Source of the DNA: Dehalococcoidia bacterium
GTDB lineage: Bacteria > Chloroflexota > Dehalococcoidia > Tepidiformales > Tepidiformaceae
DNA length: 43,641 bases
Direction: 5' to 3'
Assembly: GCA_020850615.1 (NCBI GenBank)
Contig: JADZEI010000090.1
Coordinates: 1-43,641 of the forward strand
Part shown: positions 21,633-30,220 of the stretch, piece by piece
Layout: each line of letters begins with the position of its first letter
How positions within the stretch are numbered: position 1 is the stretch's first letter
Notes under the pieces: generated by a model
Told to the model about the DNA's origin: nothing
What the model saw: the letters and a program-made list of their open reading frames with translations, nothing else
Databases searched by the model: none
Translations under genes and position numbers: made by a program

Positions 21633-24125
21633 ATGCTCGATTCCTCCAGGCCCGTTCTCGCGGCCGCCCGCGATGGCCGCCTGCCCACCGACCGCGAGGC
21701 CCGCTCGCTCGCCGCCGAGACCGACCTCGACGCCCTCCTCCCCGTCGCCTCCGAGCTGCGCGATGGAGGCCACCGCAACGTCGTCTCCTACTCGCGCAAG
21801 GTCTTCATCCCCCTCACCCAGCTCTGCCGCGACGTCTGCCACTACTGCACCTTCGCGAAGCCGCCCGTGCCCGGCCAGAAGGCGTACCTCACCCCGGACG
21901 AGGTGCTCGAGGTCGCCCGCGCGGGGGCGGCCGCAGGCTGCAAGGAAGCGCTCTTCACCCTCGGCGACAAGCCCGAGCTCCGCTACCGCGTCGCGAAGCA
22001 GGAGCTCGAAGCCCTCGGCTACGAGTCCACCATCGCCTACCTCCGCGCGATGGCCGAGCTGGTCTATCGCGAGACCGGCCTGCTCCCGCACGCCAACCCT
22101 GGTGTCATGACCCGCGACGAGATCGCCGCCCTCCGCGAGGTTTCGATCTCCCAGGGCATCATGCTCGAAAGCGTCTCCGAGCGGCTGCTCGAACGCGGCC
22201 AGGTCCACTTCGGCTCGCCCGACAAGGCCCCGAAGGCCCGCCTCGACACCATCCGCATGGCCGGCGAGCTCGCCGTGCCGTTCACCAGCGGCATCCTCAT
22301 CGGCATCGGCGAAACCCGCCTCGAACGCGTGGAGTCGTTCCTCGCGCTCCGCCGTCTGCACCGCGAGTTTGGCCACATCCAGGAGATCATTGTCCAGAAC
22401 TTCCGCGCCAAGGCCGACACGAAGATGGCCGATGCCCCCGAGCCCGACCTCGACGACCTCCTCTGGTCGATTGCGATGGCGCGCGTGGTCTTCGGCCCCG
22501 AGATGAACATCCAGGCGCCCCCGAACCTGAGCTACGAGCTCTACCCGCGCCTCGTCGCCGCCGGCCTGAACGACTGGGGCGGCGTCTCGCCGGTCACCCC
22601 GGACCATGTGAACCCCGAGGCCCCCTGGCCGCACCTCGAAGAGCTCAGCGTCAACACCGCCGCCTGCGGCAAGGTCCTCACCGAGCGCCTCGCCCTCTAC
22701 CCCGCCTACGCGCTCGACGGCGACCGCTGGCTCGACCCGGCGATGCGCACGCCGGTGATCCGCGCCATCGACGCCGACGGCTTCGCCCGCGTCGAGGCCT
22801 GGTCGCCCGGCGACTCCGACGCGCCACTTCCGGCGGAGTACGTCCCGCGCCGGGTCGAGCTCGGGGCCATCGTCGGCCGCGAAAACGGCCGCTTCGCGGC
22901 CCGCAAGCCCGGCGGCACGGCCACGGTCGAGGTCGCGCGCATCCTAGAACGCGCGAAGGCCGGCAAAGAGCTCGACGAAATCGACATCGCCCGTCTCTTC
23001 CAGGCCCGCGGCGACGACTACCACGCGGTCTGCACCGCCGCCGACGACCTGCGCCGCGCCATCAACGGCGAAACCGTCAGCTACGTCGTCAACCGGAACA
23101 TCAACTACACGAACATCTGCTACTTCCGCTGCCAGTTCTGCGCCTTCGCCAAGGGCAAGATGAGCGAGTCCCTCCGCGGCACGCCCTACGACCTCGGGCT
23201 CGACGAAGTGCAGCGGCGCGTCCACGAAGCCTGGGAGCGCGGCGCGACCGAGGTCTGCATGCAGGGCGGCATCCACCCCGAGTACACGGGCCAGAAGTAC
23301 CTCGAAATCCTCCGCGCGGTGAAGGACGCGGTGCCGCGCATGCACGTCCACGCCTTCAGCCCGCTCGAAGTCGCCCAGGGCGCCGAGACGCTCGGCATCA
23401 CCGTCACCGAGTTCCTCATCCGGCTCAAGGAAGCGGGGCTCGGCACGCTCCCGGGCACCGCAGCCGAGGTCCTCGACGACGAGGTCCGCGCCACGCTCTG
23501 CCCCGACAAGCTCACCACCGGGAAGTGGCTCGACGTTGTCGAACGCGCCCACCGCGTCGGGTTCAAGACCACCTCGACGATCATGTACGGCCACATCGAC
23601 GGCCCGCGGAACTGGGCCCGGCACCTGGTCCGCCTGCGCGAGCTGCAGAAGCGCACCGGCGGCATCACCGAGTTCGTCCCCCTGCCGTTCGTGCACATGG
23701 AAGCGCCGATCTACCTCAAGGGGCGCGCCCGCAGCGGCCCCACCTTCCGCGAGGCCGTGCTCATGCACGCGGTCGCCCGCCTGGCGCTGCACCCCTGGAT
23801 CACGAACATCCAGGTCTCGTGGGTGAAGATGGGCCCCGAAGGTGCGAAAGCCGCCCTCAACGCCGGCGTGAACGACATGGGCGGCACGCTGATGAACGAG
23901 AGCATCTCCCGCGCGGCCGGCGCCGCCTTCGGCCAGGAGCTCCCGCCCGAGCAGATGGAATCCCTCATCCGCGAAGCCGGCCGCACCCCGCAGCAGCGCA
24001 CCACCGCCTACGGCCTCGCCCCCGAAGACCGCCAGATCGCCTCCTTCGGCGCCCCCGGCCTCGCCCCCATCATCCTCACCCCGGTGAGGAAGTACGAGCG
24101 CCGCCGCGAAGAAGCGGCGGTGTAG
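21633..24125 (+). CDS. fbiC: Bifunctional FO synthase (CofG-CofH fusion)
   Basis: The 830-residue product contains two radical SAM modules. The first (CofG-like) has CRDVCHYC with Cys65, Cys69 and Cys72; the second (CofH-like) has CYFRCQFC with Cys496, Cys500 and Cys503. Each triad binds a 4Fe-4S cluster for SAM cleavage. CofH joins tyrosine to the flavin precursor 5-amino-6-ribitylaminouracil and CofG closes the ring to give FO, the chromophore of coenzyme F420. Fusion of the two is typical of actinobacteria and Chloroflexota. The ATG at 21633 has GGAAGGCAGG upstream; the longer open frame to 21399 runs over the HxlR gene. The organism therefore probably makes F420. A GTTGTCC heptamer array begins 2 bp after the stop. 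Confidence 0.94.
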   Translation: MLDSSRPVLAAARDGRLPTDREARSLAAETDLDALLPVASELRDGGHRNVVSYSRKVFIPLTQLCRDVCHYCTFAKPPVPGQKAYLTPDEVLEVARAGAAAGCKEALFTLGDKPELRYRVAKQELEALGYESTIAYLRAMAELVYRETGLLPHANPGVMTRDEIAALREVSISQGIMLESVSERLLERGQVHFGSPDKAPKARLDTIRMAGELAVPFTSGILIGIGETRLERVESFLALRRLHREFGHIQEIIVQNFRAKADTKMADAPEPDLDDLLWSIAMARVVFGPEMNIQAPPNLSYELYPRLVAAGLNDWGGVSPVTPDHVNPEAPWPHLEELSVNTAACGKVLTERLALYPAYALDGDRWLDPAMRTPVIRAIDADGFARVEAWSPGDSDAPLPAEYVPRRVELGAIVGRENGRFAARKPGGTATVEVARILERAKAGKELDEIDIARLFQARGDDYHAVCTAADDLRRAINGETVSYVVNRNINYTNICYFRCQFCAFAKGKMSESLRGTPYDLGLDEVQRRVHEAWERGATEVCMQGGIHPEYTGQKYLEILRAVKDAVPRMHVHAFSPLEVAQGAETLGITVTEFLIRLKEAGLGTLPGTAAEVLDDEVRATLCPDKLTTGKWLDVVERAHRVGFKTTSTIMYGHIDGPRNWARHLVRLRELQKRTGGITEFVPLPFVHMEAPIYLKGRARSGPTFREAVLMHAVARLALHPWITNIQVSWVKMGPEGAKAALNAGVNDMGGTLMNESISRAAGAAFGQELPPEQMESLIREAGRTPQQRTTAYGLAPEDRQIASFGAPGLAPIILTPVRKYERRREEAAV

Positions 24126-24127
24126 GC

Positions 24128-24155
24128 GTTGTCCGTTGCTCGTTGTCCGTTGTCC
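24128..24155 (+). repeat. Heptamer array GTTGTCC x4, 3' of FO synthase
   Basis: Units GTTGTCC, GTTGCTC, GTTGTCC, GTTGTCC begin 2 bp after the FO synthase stop. The inverse array at 24255-24310 ends the facing gene; between them are about 99 bp without a gene. Confidence 0.85.
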
Positions 24156-24254
24156 GGCGCGATTCGTCCCTAAGGCGGGCGGCGCGCCCCGGACATGTGT
24201 GGCCTAGCAGACGCTGACGAGCAGAGGGGCGCAATACGCGCGCTACCCTCTCAC

Positions 24255-24310
24255 GGACAACGGACAACGGACAACGGACAACGGACAACGGACAACGGAC
24301 AACGGACAAC
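24255..24310 (-). repeat. Heptamer array GGACAAC x8, 3' of the second nuoB
   Basis: Eight exact 7-bp units; the last base is also the last base of the TAG stop of the second nuoB. On that gene's sense strand the array reads GTTGTCC, as behind FO synthase. Confidence 0.9.
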
Positions 24311-24972
24311 TAAACCTTGAACGCTTCCCCAATGTACGGCTTGTCGTACTGCACGAACGGCGGCCAGAGCTCCTCGAGCTCCTTCCGGATCGGGTCGCCG
24401 TCGGGGAGGTAGCGGTGGAACTGCGGTTCCACGTCCCGCCGCTGCCACTTCTTGCCGATCGTGTCCTCCTTGATCTTGTCCTGGAGGAGCATCAGGCCCG
24501 TGAGCAGCGATTCCGGCCGCGGCGGGCAGCCCGGCACGTAGACATCCACCGGCAGCAGCGTGTTCACGCCCGGCGTCACGCTGTAGGCATAGGCGAACGG
24601 CCCGCCCATGATCGCGCAGCCGCCCATCGCCAGCGCCCACTTCGGCTCCGGCATCTGCAGCCAGATGCGGCGGACCGCCGGCGCCATCTTCCACGTCACC
24701 GTGCCCGGCACGATCAGCAGGTCCGCCTGCCGCGGCGACGCCCGGAAGATCTCCGCCCCGAACCGCGCGATGTCGTAGCGCGGCGTCGCCGTCGCGATCA
24801 TCTCCATGGCGCAGCAGGCCAACCCGAACATCGCCGGCCACAGCGACGAGCGCCGGGCCCAGTTCAACACCTGGTCGACCGAGGTGATGAGGACGTTCTG
24901 CTGGACCTCTTCTTCGACGTCCGTGTCGAGTCGGAGGGGGAGCGGCTGATAGACCTTGTTCGCCTGTGCCAT
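24310..24972 (-). CDS. Second NuoB-type subunit (complex I iron-sulfur protein)
   Basis: The 220-residue product keeps all four N2 cluster ligands: Cys53-Cys54 in GLACCAMEM, Cys119 in GGCAIMGG and Cys149 in [27 protein letters not shown] is the canonical NuoB helix-loop, closer to the classical bacterial form than NuoB in the main operon. A tail of about 65 residues follows. It is not next to other nuo genes but converges on FO synthase. It may replace NuoB in the same complex under other conditions or belong to a second complex encoded elsewhere. A TACCCT box (24982-24987) lies 9 bases before the ATG with no ribosome site. Confidence 0.93.
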   Translation of the reverse strand: MAQANKVYQPLPLRLDTDVEEEVQQNVLITSVDQVLNWARRSSLWPAMFGLACCAMEMIATATPRYDIARFGAEIFRASPRQADLLIVPGTVTWKMAPAVRRIWLQMPEPKWALAMGGCAIMGGPFAYAYSVTPGVNTLLPVDVYVPGCPPRPESLLTGLMLLQDKIKEDTIGKKWQRRDVEPQFHRYLPDGDPIRKELEELWPPFVQYDKPYIGEAFKV

Positions 24973-25149
24973 GGTTCGTGCAGGGTATCACAAAGCCCGC
25001 GTTGCGCGCTGCGAGCTCCCCGCGCCGGCAGTCTCGTCGCTGTGCCAGGCGCATGACGCTTTGTAAGCGCTTAGTCAGGACTCGCTCGCCCGGATAGACG
25101 CCATCCCCCGCACCTGCGGATGGCCCACTGGAGAGCCCGAAGACAGCCC

Positions 25150-25356
25150 TTACCGGCTCCGGTTCATGTGGTACTGACCGTCATTAATCGGCTCTTCGAT
25201 GAACAGCTCGCCGTTCCGGATCTTGATGTTGTAGCCACAGTCCGGGTTCGTGCAGACCCATGCCTTAAAGTGAATCGGCGCACCCTGGCTCCCGAAATCG
25301 CTGAACGGTACCAGGTCACCGTCGTCGCACTTACGACACTTCGGAAACGCGTACAT
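25150..25356 (-). CDS. Small zinc-ribbon protein (68 aa)
   Basis: The protein has KCRKCDDGD near the N-terminus and CTNPDCGYNIKIRNGE in the middle, two cysteine pairs about 25 residues apart that should hold one zinc. The end is basic (YHMNRSR). Such proteins may bind nucleic acid or partner proteins; the specific role is unknown. A G-rich leader (GGGGGG about 11 bases before the ATG) and a clear promoter support the gene. Upstream 25357-25433 holds that promoter only. Confidence 0.75.
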   Translation of the reverse strand: MYAFPKCRKCDDGDLVPFSDFGSQGAPIHFKAWVCTNPDCGYNIKIRNGELFIEEPINDGQYHMNRSR

Positions 25357-25384
25357 CCCACCAACCCCCCTATCTCAGGCGCGG

Positions 25385-25413
25385 ATAGTAGCGTACGCCC
25401 ATTCGCGCGGCAA
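25385..25413 (-). promoter_or_regulatory. Promoter of the 68-aa zinc-ribbon gene
   Basis: On the minus strand TTGCCG (25413-25408) and TACTAT (25390-25385) are spaced by 17 bp, about 28 bp before the ATG. Resembles the nuo promoter. Confidence 0.6.
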
Positions 25414-25433
25414 TCAGTCGACTCGCGACAGAT

Positions 25434-26165
25434 TCAGTCGCGACCGTTCGAACCGTGCCCGTGGTCGCAATCGCCGCCCTCACCGCACCCGCCGTGCCCG
25501 TCGCACGCCTCCGGGATATGCGGCGAAAGGTTCGCGGGGCTGCGCTGCAGCAGCACGCCCACCCGCGGGATCGGCGGCAGCACGAACGGCCCCAGGTTCA
25601 CCAGGTCGATCGCATCGAACCCGCACTCCGTGAACGACGCCGCCAGCCGCCCCCACCCGCGCAGGTCCACTTCCGCCGTGCCCGGCGAAAGCAGCTTGCG
25701 GTGCCAGCGCTCGAGCCGTTCGCTCTTCACGGGCGCCACCTCGAGCACCAGCCCGGCCCCGCCCGGCGCCAGCACCCGCGAGAGCTCCCGCCCGAAGTTG
25801 TGCAGCACGTCGTCGTCGAACCGCCGCACGAAGTAGAAGCACGTCAGCGCGTCGACCGACCCATCGCGCAGCGGCAGCTTCTCCGGCCACGCGACCGCGT
25901 CCAGCGGGCCCGGCCCGGGCGTGATGTCGAGCGTGACCGGCGCCTCATCCATGCCCGCCCGCGCCGCCACCAGGTGCGCGAATGCCGCCGTCCCGCAGCC
26001 GATGTCCACGTACCGCTTGCCCGGCGCCAGGTCGAGCAGCTCGACCACCCGCCCCACGCGCGGCGTGATCGCCGCCATCGCCGCCTGCGAATCGATGAGT
26101 CGCCCCCACGGGCTCGCCGCGAAGGCCGCCCGGGCCGCGATCGCGCTCTTCCGCCGCCGGATCAC
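25434..26165 (-). CDS. SAM-dependent methyltransferase with His-rich tail
   Basis: The product has about 243 residues from a GTG that overlaps the upstream gene's stop (GTGA). KRYVDIGCGTAAFAHLVAAR is the SAM-binding motif I of class I methyltransferases, followed by a motif II/III region (LRDGSVDALTCFYFVRRF) and LAPGGAGLVLEVAP. The substrate is unknown. The last 20 or so residues are rich in His, Gly, Cys and Asp (GHGGCGEGGDCDHGHG), which suggests metal binding; this tail is not part of the methyltransferase fold. Translationally coupled to the 142-aa gene before it. Confidence 0.83.
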   Translation of the reverse strand: MIRRRKSAIAARAAFAASPWGRLIDSQAAMAAITPRVGRVVELLDLAPGKRYVDIGCGTAAFAHLVAARAGMDEAPVTLDITPGPGPLDAVAWPEKLPLRDGSVDALTCFYFVRRFDDDVLHNFGRELSRVLAPGGAGLVLEVAPVKSERLERWHRKLLSPGTAEVDLRGWGRLAASFTECGFDAIDLVNLGPFVLPPIPRVGVLLQRSPANLSPHIPEACDGHGGCGEGGDCDHGHGSNGRD

Positions 26166-26590
26166 AGCACGTAGCTCAGGCGCATGCGCGCGCGGCTCGC
26201 CGCCGCCTCGCGCGTGATCGCCAGAAGCGCCGCGGCCTGCCCCGGCAGCGTCGTCGCGCCCGACCGCGCCACCAGCGCCGCCGACTGCGGGTCGTTCGTC
26301 AGCGCCGCCGTCAGCCCTTCGAGCGAGCCAAGCAGGTCCGCCGCCGGCTGCCACGCCAGCTCGAGCTTCTCGCGGTCCTCCACGTCCTCCACGGTCGCGT
26401 CGTAGAACGTCGTCAGCGGCCCCAGCGGCACGCGGAACGTGTCGTGCAGCCGGTCGGCGAGCGCAATCAGCGGGTGTTGCGCGCCGAACCCGCGGACCAC
26501 CGCGAAGGACATCAAAGCGACCAGGGCGTCTCCTCCTCCGGGCAGTTCCCGCGGCGCCGGCCCGCCCTCTATCTCGACGACGAGGCGCAT
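26162..26590 (-). CDS. Protein of unknown function (142 aa)
   Basis: The family is not recognised. The product starts MRLVVEIEGG and is mostly helical and soluble, with an Ala/Leu-rich C-terminal half (AALVARSGATTLPGQAAALL). No cysteine or metal motif is visible. The ATG at 26590 has no ribosome site, but TACCTT lies exactly 6 bases upstream, the leaderless arrangement seen elsewhere in this window. The stop overlaps the methyltransferase start, so the two probably act together, perhaps as enzyme and accessory protein. Confidence 0.7.
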   Translation of the reverse strand: MRLVVEIEGGPAPRELPGGGDALVALMSFAVVRGFGAQHPLIALADRLHDTFRVPLGPLTTFYDATVEDVEDREKLELAWQPAADLLGSLEGLTAALTNDPQSAALVARSGATTLPGQAAALLAITREAAASRARMRLSYVL

Positions 26591-26596
26591 AGGTAG

Positions 26597-26602
26597 AAGG
26601 TA
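26597..26602 (-). promoter_or_regulatory. TACCTT -10 box, leaderless-type
   Basis: On the minus strand TACCTT is followed by 6 bases and the ATG at 26590. Confidence 0.45.
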
Positions 26603-26642
26603 GCAGGTGTGGCCAACCAGTCACCCGCCGGGCGCGCCGGCG

Positions 26643-27401
26643 TCACCACTCGGCGGCGGCCGCCTCCGCTTCCGCGGCCGCATCGCACTGCTCACGCCAC
26701 TCGCAGAGCACGCAGCCGGGCCCGGGCAGCGCCTCCCACTCGGTCGTCGCCTGCATCCGCGCCGCCACCCGCGCCATGCGCTCCATCGTCGCCGCCGCGT
26801 CGTCGCGGGTCAGCTGGCGCACCCGCCGGTCGCCGCTGCGCAGGTTCCACGCGACCGCCGTCACCTCGGCCTCGCGCGGGAGCCGCAGCTGCGTGCGCAG
26901 CGCCAGGTGGGCGATGTCGAGCTGCGCGTCGACCGTCTCGTCGAGCTCCCAGCGCCCCGTCTTCCAGTCGATGAGCTGCCACCGCCCGCCCCGGAGCCGG
27001 TCCGCGCGGTCCGCCCGCGCGCTGACCGCGATCCCGCGCCGCACGGAGGGCACCCACGTGTCGAGCTCGGGCCGGCTCCACTCGCTTTCGATGGTCGCAT
27101 GGGCCGCGCACCCGGCTTCGAACAGCTCGAACGCGGTCGCGTGCCACTCCGTGCCCGGGCCCGCGCGCGCGTGCGCCGGCATCCGCAGGTAGGCGTCGAG
27201 CTCCGCCCGCCCGTCGGCCGGTTCGCCCGTCTCGCAGAGCACCTTCATCGCCCGGTGCACGCCCTTGCCCACCACCGGCGCCGGCGCACCCGGGTCCGGC
27301 GGCCACGCCAGCCCGCTGACGTAGCGGTACCAGTACTGCTTCGTGCACCGCAGGAAGCACTGCACCTTCGAATGGTTGATACGGAAAAGCACTCCGCTCA
27401 T
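26643..27401 (-). CDS. PD-(D/E)XK nuclease family protein with Fe-S-type cysteines
   Basis: The product has about 252 residues. INHSKVQCFLRCTKQYWYRY holds the conserved N-terminal Cys region, VGKGVHRAMK follows, and WQLIDWKTGRW is the catalytic D...D-x-K core of the RecB/Cas4-like nuclease family. GCVLCEWREQC near the end supplies three more cysteines; with the N-terminal one this is the usual 4Fe-4S arrangement of AddB, Cas4 and related proteins. It probably cuts or processes DNA ends. No cas or recB-like helicase gene is beside it. The start at 27401 was chosen from homology; TACGAT lies 9 bases upstream. An in-frame ATG at 27440 is possible. Confidence 0.8.
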   Translation of the reverse strand: MSGVLFRINHSKVQCFLRCTKQYWYRYVSGLAWPPDPGAPAPVVGKGVHRAMKVLCETGEPADGRAELDAYLRMPAHARAGPGTEWHATAFELFEAGCAAHATIESEWSRPELDTWVPSVRRGIAVSARADRADRLRGGRWQLIDWKTGRWELDETVDAQLDIAHLALRTQLRLPREAEVTAVAWNLRSGDRRVRQLTRDDAAATMERMARVAARMQATTEWEALPGPGCVLCEWREQCDAAAEAEAAAAEW

Positions 27402-27507
27402 CGCGCGCGCATCGTACGCCGTGACCGTGCCTTTCGAAAGCATGGCGCGGCACTGGCGCGGCACCGGCACGCGGCGTACGTTGGGCACGCCCCCGCCCGG
27501 AGAAACG

Positions 27508-27921
27508 ATGAACGAAGAACAGAGCAAGCGCCTCGCCGACGCCGCCGACTCCCTCGTCCAGGCCGCCGAGGCGCTCGATGACGCCCGCGAGCTCCTCACG
27601 GATACCCGCTTCGAAAGCGAGCAGGACCGCGACCGCGTCGCCGCCAGCCAGAACCTCGCCAGCCGCGTCGACAACGCCGCCAAGCGCATCCAGGACGCCA
27701 TCCGCAAGGGCGTCGTCGCCGGCGGCGCGACCGGCCGCCCGGGCGCCTACCAGCGCTACCGCGAAGCCACCCTCGCCGCGCGCGAAGGCCGCGCCCTTGC
27801 CCGCACCATCTCCGAACAGGACGGCTCCGCGAGCAAGCGCACCCGCGGCGAAGAGGCGATCGCCCGCCTCGAAACGGCGCTCGATGTCGCCGTGATGCTC
27901 GTCTTCCTCCCGGTGGAATAG
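27508..27921 (+). CDS. Helical protein of unknown function (137 aa)
   Basis: GGAG lies 5 bases before the ATG. The protein is almost wholly charged helix (EEQSKRLADAADSLVQAAEA, then RVDNAAKRIQDAIRKG), with a Gly-rich loop around 70-76 and a hydrophobic end (DVAVMLVFLPVE). Coiled-coil pairing is likely. No family is recognised. It is divergent from the nuclease gene and precedes the amidase by 78 bp, which is probably a separate unit. Confidence 0.7.
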   Translation: MNEEQSKRLADAADSLVQAAEALDDARELLTDTRFESEQDRDRVAASQNLASRVDNAAKRIQDAIRKGVVAGGATGRPGAYQRYREATLAAREGRALARTISEQDGSASKRTRGEEAIARLETALDVAVMLVFLPVE

Positions 27922-27999
27922 CCGCTCGCCCCTTGCCCGGCGGCCCGCGGCGGCGCAAGCTTCCGCGCTGATGCGCCGTCGTGGCGCGAGGGGGGACAC

Positions 28000-29406
28000 A
28001 TGACCGGGCTCCAGGCCGCCTGCGACATCGCCGAAGCCGTCCGCACGCGCCACATCTCCGCGCGCGAAGCCGTGCAGGCCGCGCTCGACCGCATCGTCGC
28101 GGCCAACAGCGCCCTCAACGCGTTCGTCCACCTCGACGCCGAGGCCGCCCTGCGCGCCGCCGCCGCCGTCGACGAGCGCGTGGCCCGCGGCGAAGACCCG
28201 GGGCCGCTCGCGGGCGTGCCCATCGGCGTGAAGGATCTCGAAGACGCGGCCGGGATGCCCACGACCAACGGCTCCCGCGCCTACGCCGGCCAGGTCGCGC
28301 ACCGGGACTCCGTGCAGGTGGCACGGCTCCGCGCGGCCGGCGCAATCCCCCTCGGCAAGACGAACACGCCCGAGTTCGGCTACAAGGGCTTCACCGAGAA
28401 CCAGCTCTTCGGCGCCACCCGCAACCCCTGGAACCCCGCCCGCACGCCCGGCGGCTCCAGCGGCGGCAGCGCGGCCGCGGTCGCCGCCGGGATGGTCCCG
28501 CTCGCCACGGGCAGCGATGGCGGCGGCTCCATCCGTATCCCCGCGAGCTTCTGCGGCATCTACGGGATCAAGCCCACGGCCGGCCGCATCCCGATGGCCG
28601 ACGCGCACTACCCGCACTGGGCGACGCACAGCACCCGCGGCCCCCTCGCCCGCACCGTCCGCGATGCCGCCCGCTATCTCGACATCGCCGCCGGGCCGCA
28701 CCCGGACGACCTCCACAGCCTCGACGCGCCCTCCGGCGGGTTCGAAGCCGCCGCCCGGGGCGGACCGCCGCGCATCGCCCGCATCGCCTGGAGCCGCGAT
28801 CTCGGCTACGCCGCCGTCGTCGCGGAGGTCGCGGACATCGCCGAGAAGGCCGCCCGCCGCCTCGCGGAAGCGCTCGGGGCCGAGCTCGTGCCCGCGGACC
28901 CCGGCTTCGCCGAGCCCATGCCCGCCTGGCTCACGCTCGGTGCACCGGGCGATGCCGCCCTCGTGGACAGCCTGCCCCAGGCCCAGCGTGAGCTGCTCGA
29001 GCCCGGCTACCTCCGCATGTCCGAAGCCGGCCGCCAGTTCTCCGCGGTCGATGTCGCGAACGCGCTCCAGGCGCGCCACCGGGTGAACCGCACCGTGAAC
29101 CGCTTCCTCGAGGAGTACACGCTCCTCCTCACGCCCACCGTCGCCGCGCCCCCGTTCGCCGCCGAAGGCCCGCCGCCCATGGTCATCGCCGGCCGCGATG
29201 TGGGCCCCGCCGGGTTCATCCCGTTCACCTACCCGTTCAACCTCACGGGCCACCCGGCCGCCTCGCTCCCCGCGGGCGTGGATGGCGACGGCATGCCAGT
29301 TGGCCTGCAGGTCGTGGCACCGCGGTTCGCCGATGCGCTGCTCCTCGCGGTGAGTGCCGCCTACGAAGCCGCCTGCCCGTGGGAGGGCCCGCCAGCGAAT
29401 TCGTGA
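28000..29406 (+). CDS. Amidase (amidase signature family)
   Basis: The 468-residue product has the Ser-cisSer-Lys triad region: Lys in [12 protein letters not shown] (about 76), the glycine/serine loop [15 protein letters not shown] (about 150-164), and the nucleophilic Ser in [14 protein letters not shown] (about 177). The family hydrolyses amides or acts as GatA; gatB and gatC are not adjacent and the C-terminal part diverges from GatA, so a catabolic amidase is more likely. A G-rich site precedes the ATG at 28000. The stop is 79 bp before the next gene. Confidence 0.9.
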   Translation: MTGLQAACDIAEAVRTRHISAREAVQAALDRIVAANSALNAFVHLDAEAALRAAAAVDERVARGEDPGPLAGVPIGVKDLEDAAGMPTTNGSRAYAGQVAHRDSVQVARLRAAGAIPLGKTNTPEFGYKGFTENQLFGATRNPWNPARTPGGSSGGSAAAVAAGMVPLATGSDGGGSIRIPASFCGIYGIKPTAGRIPMADAHYPHWATHSTRGPLARTVRDAARYLDIAAGPHPDDLHSLDAPSGGFEAAARGGPPRIARIAWSRDLGYAAVVAEVADIAEKAARRLAEALGAELVPADPGFAEPMPAWLTLGAPGDAALVDSLPQAQRELLEPGYLRMSEAGRQFSAVDVANALQARHRVNRTVNRFLEEYTLLLTPTVAAPPFAAEGPPPMVIAGRDVGPAGFIPFTYPFNLTGHPAASLPAGVDGDGMPVGLQVVAPRFADALLLAVSAAYEAACPWEGPPANS

Positions 29407-29485
29407 ACCGGCGCGCTTGCGCCTTCGCCTCCCCTCGCGTCCCCTTTAAGGTGGCAGAGCACCACCGCAGCGGACGAGGTTCGGC

Positions 29486-30022
29486 TTGGACAACACTCTT
29501 CACATCGCGGCCATCTGGCTGCACATCTTCGGCATCGCCCTTTTCGTGGGCCCGCAGTTCTTCCTGGCCTTCGCCTGGGTGCCCGCATCCCGGCAGATCG
29601 AGCCGCTCGCCATGCGCGTCACCGCGATGCGCACGATCACGCACCGCTTCGGCTACATCGGCGGAGCTGGCCTCGTCCTCATCCTCATCGCCGGCACTTA
29701 CCTCATCTCCACCTGGCGCGACTTCTACGCCATCCCCGAGGACGAGCCGTTCACCGGACTCCGCTACGGCGTCCTCTTCATCATCAAGATGACCGTCCTC
29801 CTCGTGATGCTCGCGATGCTCGGCCTCCACACCTTCCTCGTCGGCCCCCGCCTCGTCGACGCCATCGAAGCCCAGGCCAACGGCCGCGGCAGCGAAGCCG
29901 AAGTCTCCCGCCTCCGCCGCTACTCGATGTTCCTGAGCATCGGCGGCCTCGTCCTCACCCTCGCCATCATGATCATGGGCGTGATGATGAACACCACCGA
30001 ATTCTCCTTCGAAGAAACCTAG
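29486..30022 (+). CDS. Four-helix integral membrane protein (CopD/DUF4149-like)
   Basis: The 178-residue product has four hydrophobic segments (about 5-28, 55-76, 92-115 and 147-168). The first contains HIAAIWLHIFGIALFVGPQF, with histidines in the membrane, as in CopD-like and DUF4149-like proteins that may bind heme or copper. Function is unproven. The start is TTG at 29486 with GAGG 6 bases upstream. Confidence 0.72.
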   Translation: MDNTLHIAAIWLHIFGIALFVGPQFFLAFAWVPASRQIEPLAMRVTAMRTITHRFGYIGGAGLVLILIAGTYLISTWRDFYAIPEDEPFTGLRYGVLFIIKMTVLLVMLAMLGLHTFLVGPRLVDAIEAQANGRGSEAEVSRLRRYSMFLSIGGLVLTLAIMIMGVMMNTTEFSFEET

Positions 30023-30059
30023 GCCAGGGCCATCGGCACATCCGAGCCGCGACCGTACA

Positions 30060-30103
30060 TCCGAGCCGCGACCGTGAGGGAGCGGAGGCGCACCCCCCGC
30101 ACC
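30060..30103 (+). repeat. Direct repeat copy 1 with GA-bulged GTGA hairpin
   Basis: Contains CCGC-GA-CC-GTGA-GG-GA-GCGG (30066-30085), a 20-nt hairpin with tandem G-A mismatches and a GNRA-type loop. A truncated extra copy of the first half lies just before it (30041-30055). Confidence 0.8.
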
Positions 30104-30140
30104 CCCGGCACGCGGAGCCGGTACGACGGCACCCCCAGGT

Positions 30141-30183
30141 GTAGCCGGGGCCCCTCGTGGGCCCGAGCGTCTAAGCCCAACGG
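30141..30183 (+). repeat. GTAG-headed hairpin with GCGTCTAAGCCC tail
   Basis: GTAG at 30141-30144, then a GC-rich GGGCCC / GGGCCC stem (about 30148-30164), then GAGCGTCTAAGCCCAACG. The same tail follows a different stem at 41670-41716. Confidence 0.7.
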
Positions 30184-30220
30184 ATGCCCCACCGATAGGT
30201 ACCGCCCCGAGCAGCGGAAA

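Noticed and set aside
21143-24217. Plus-strand open frame of over 1000 codons in another frame over FO synthase
   Set aside because: Arg/Pro/His-rich shadow; the radical SAM motifs are in the overlapping frame.
24128-24310. Possible CRISPR array
   Set aside because: Units are 7 bp and contiguous with no spacers, and no cas genes are present. The nuclease at 26643 resembles Cas4 only at family level.
26692-29253. Long minus-strand frame across the nuclease, helical protein and amidase genes
   Set aside because: It overlaps three supported genes and has a Gly/Arg/Asp-rich composition without motifs.
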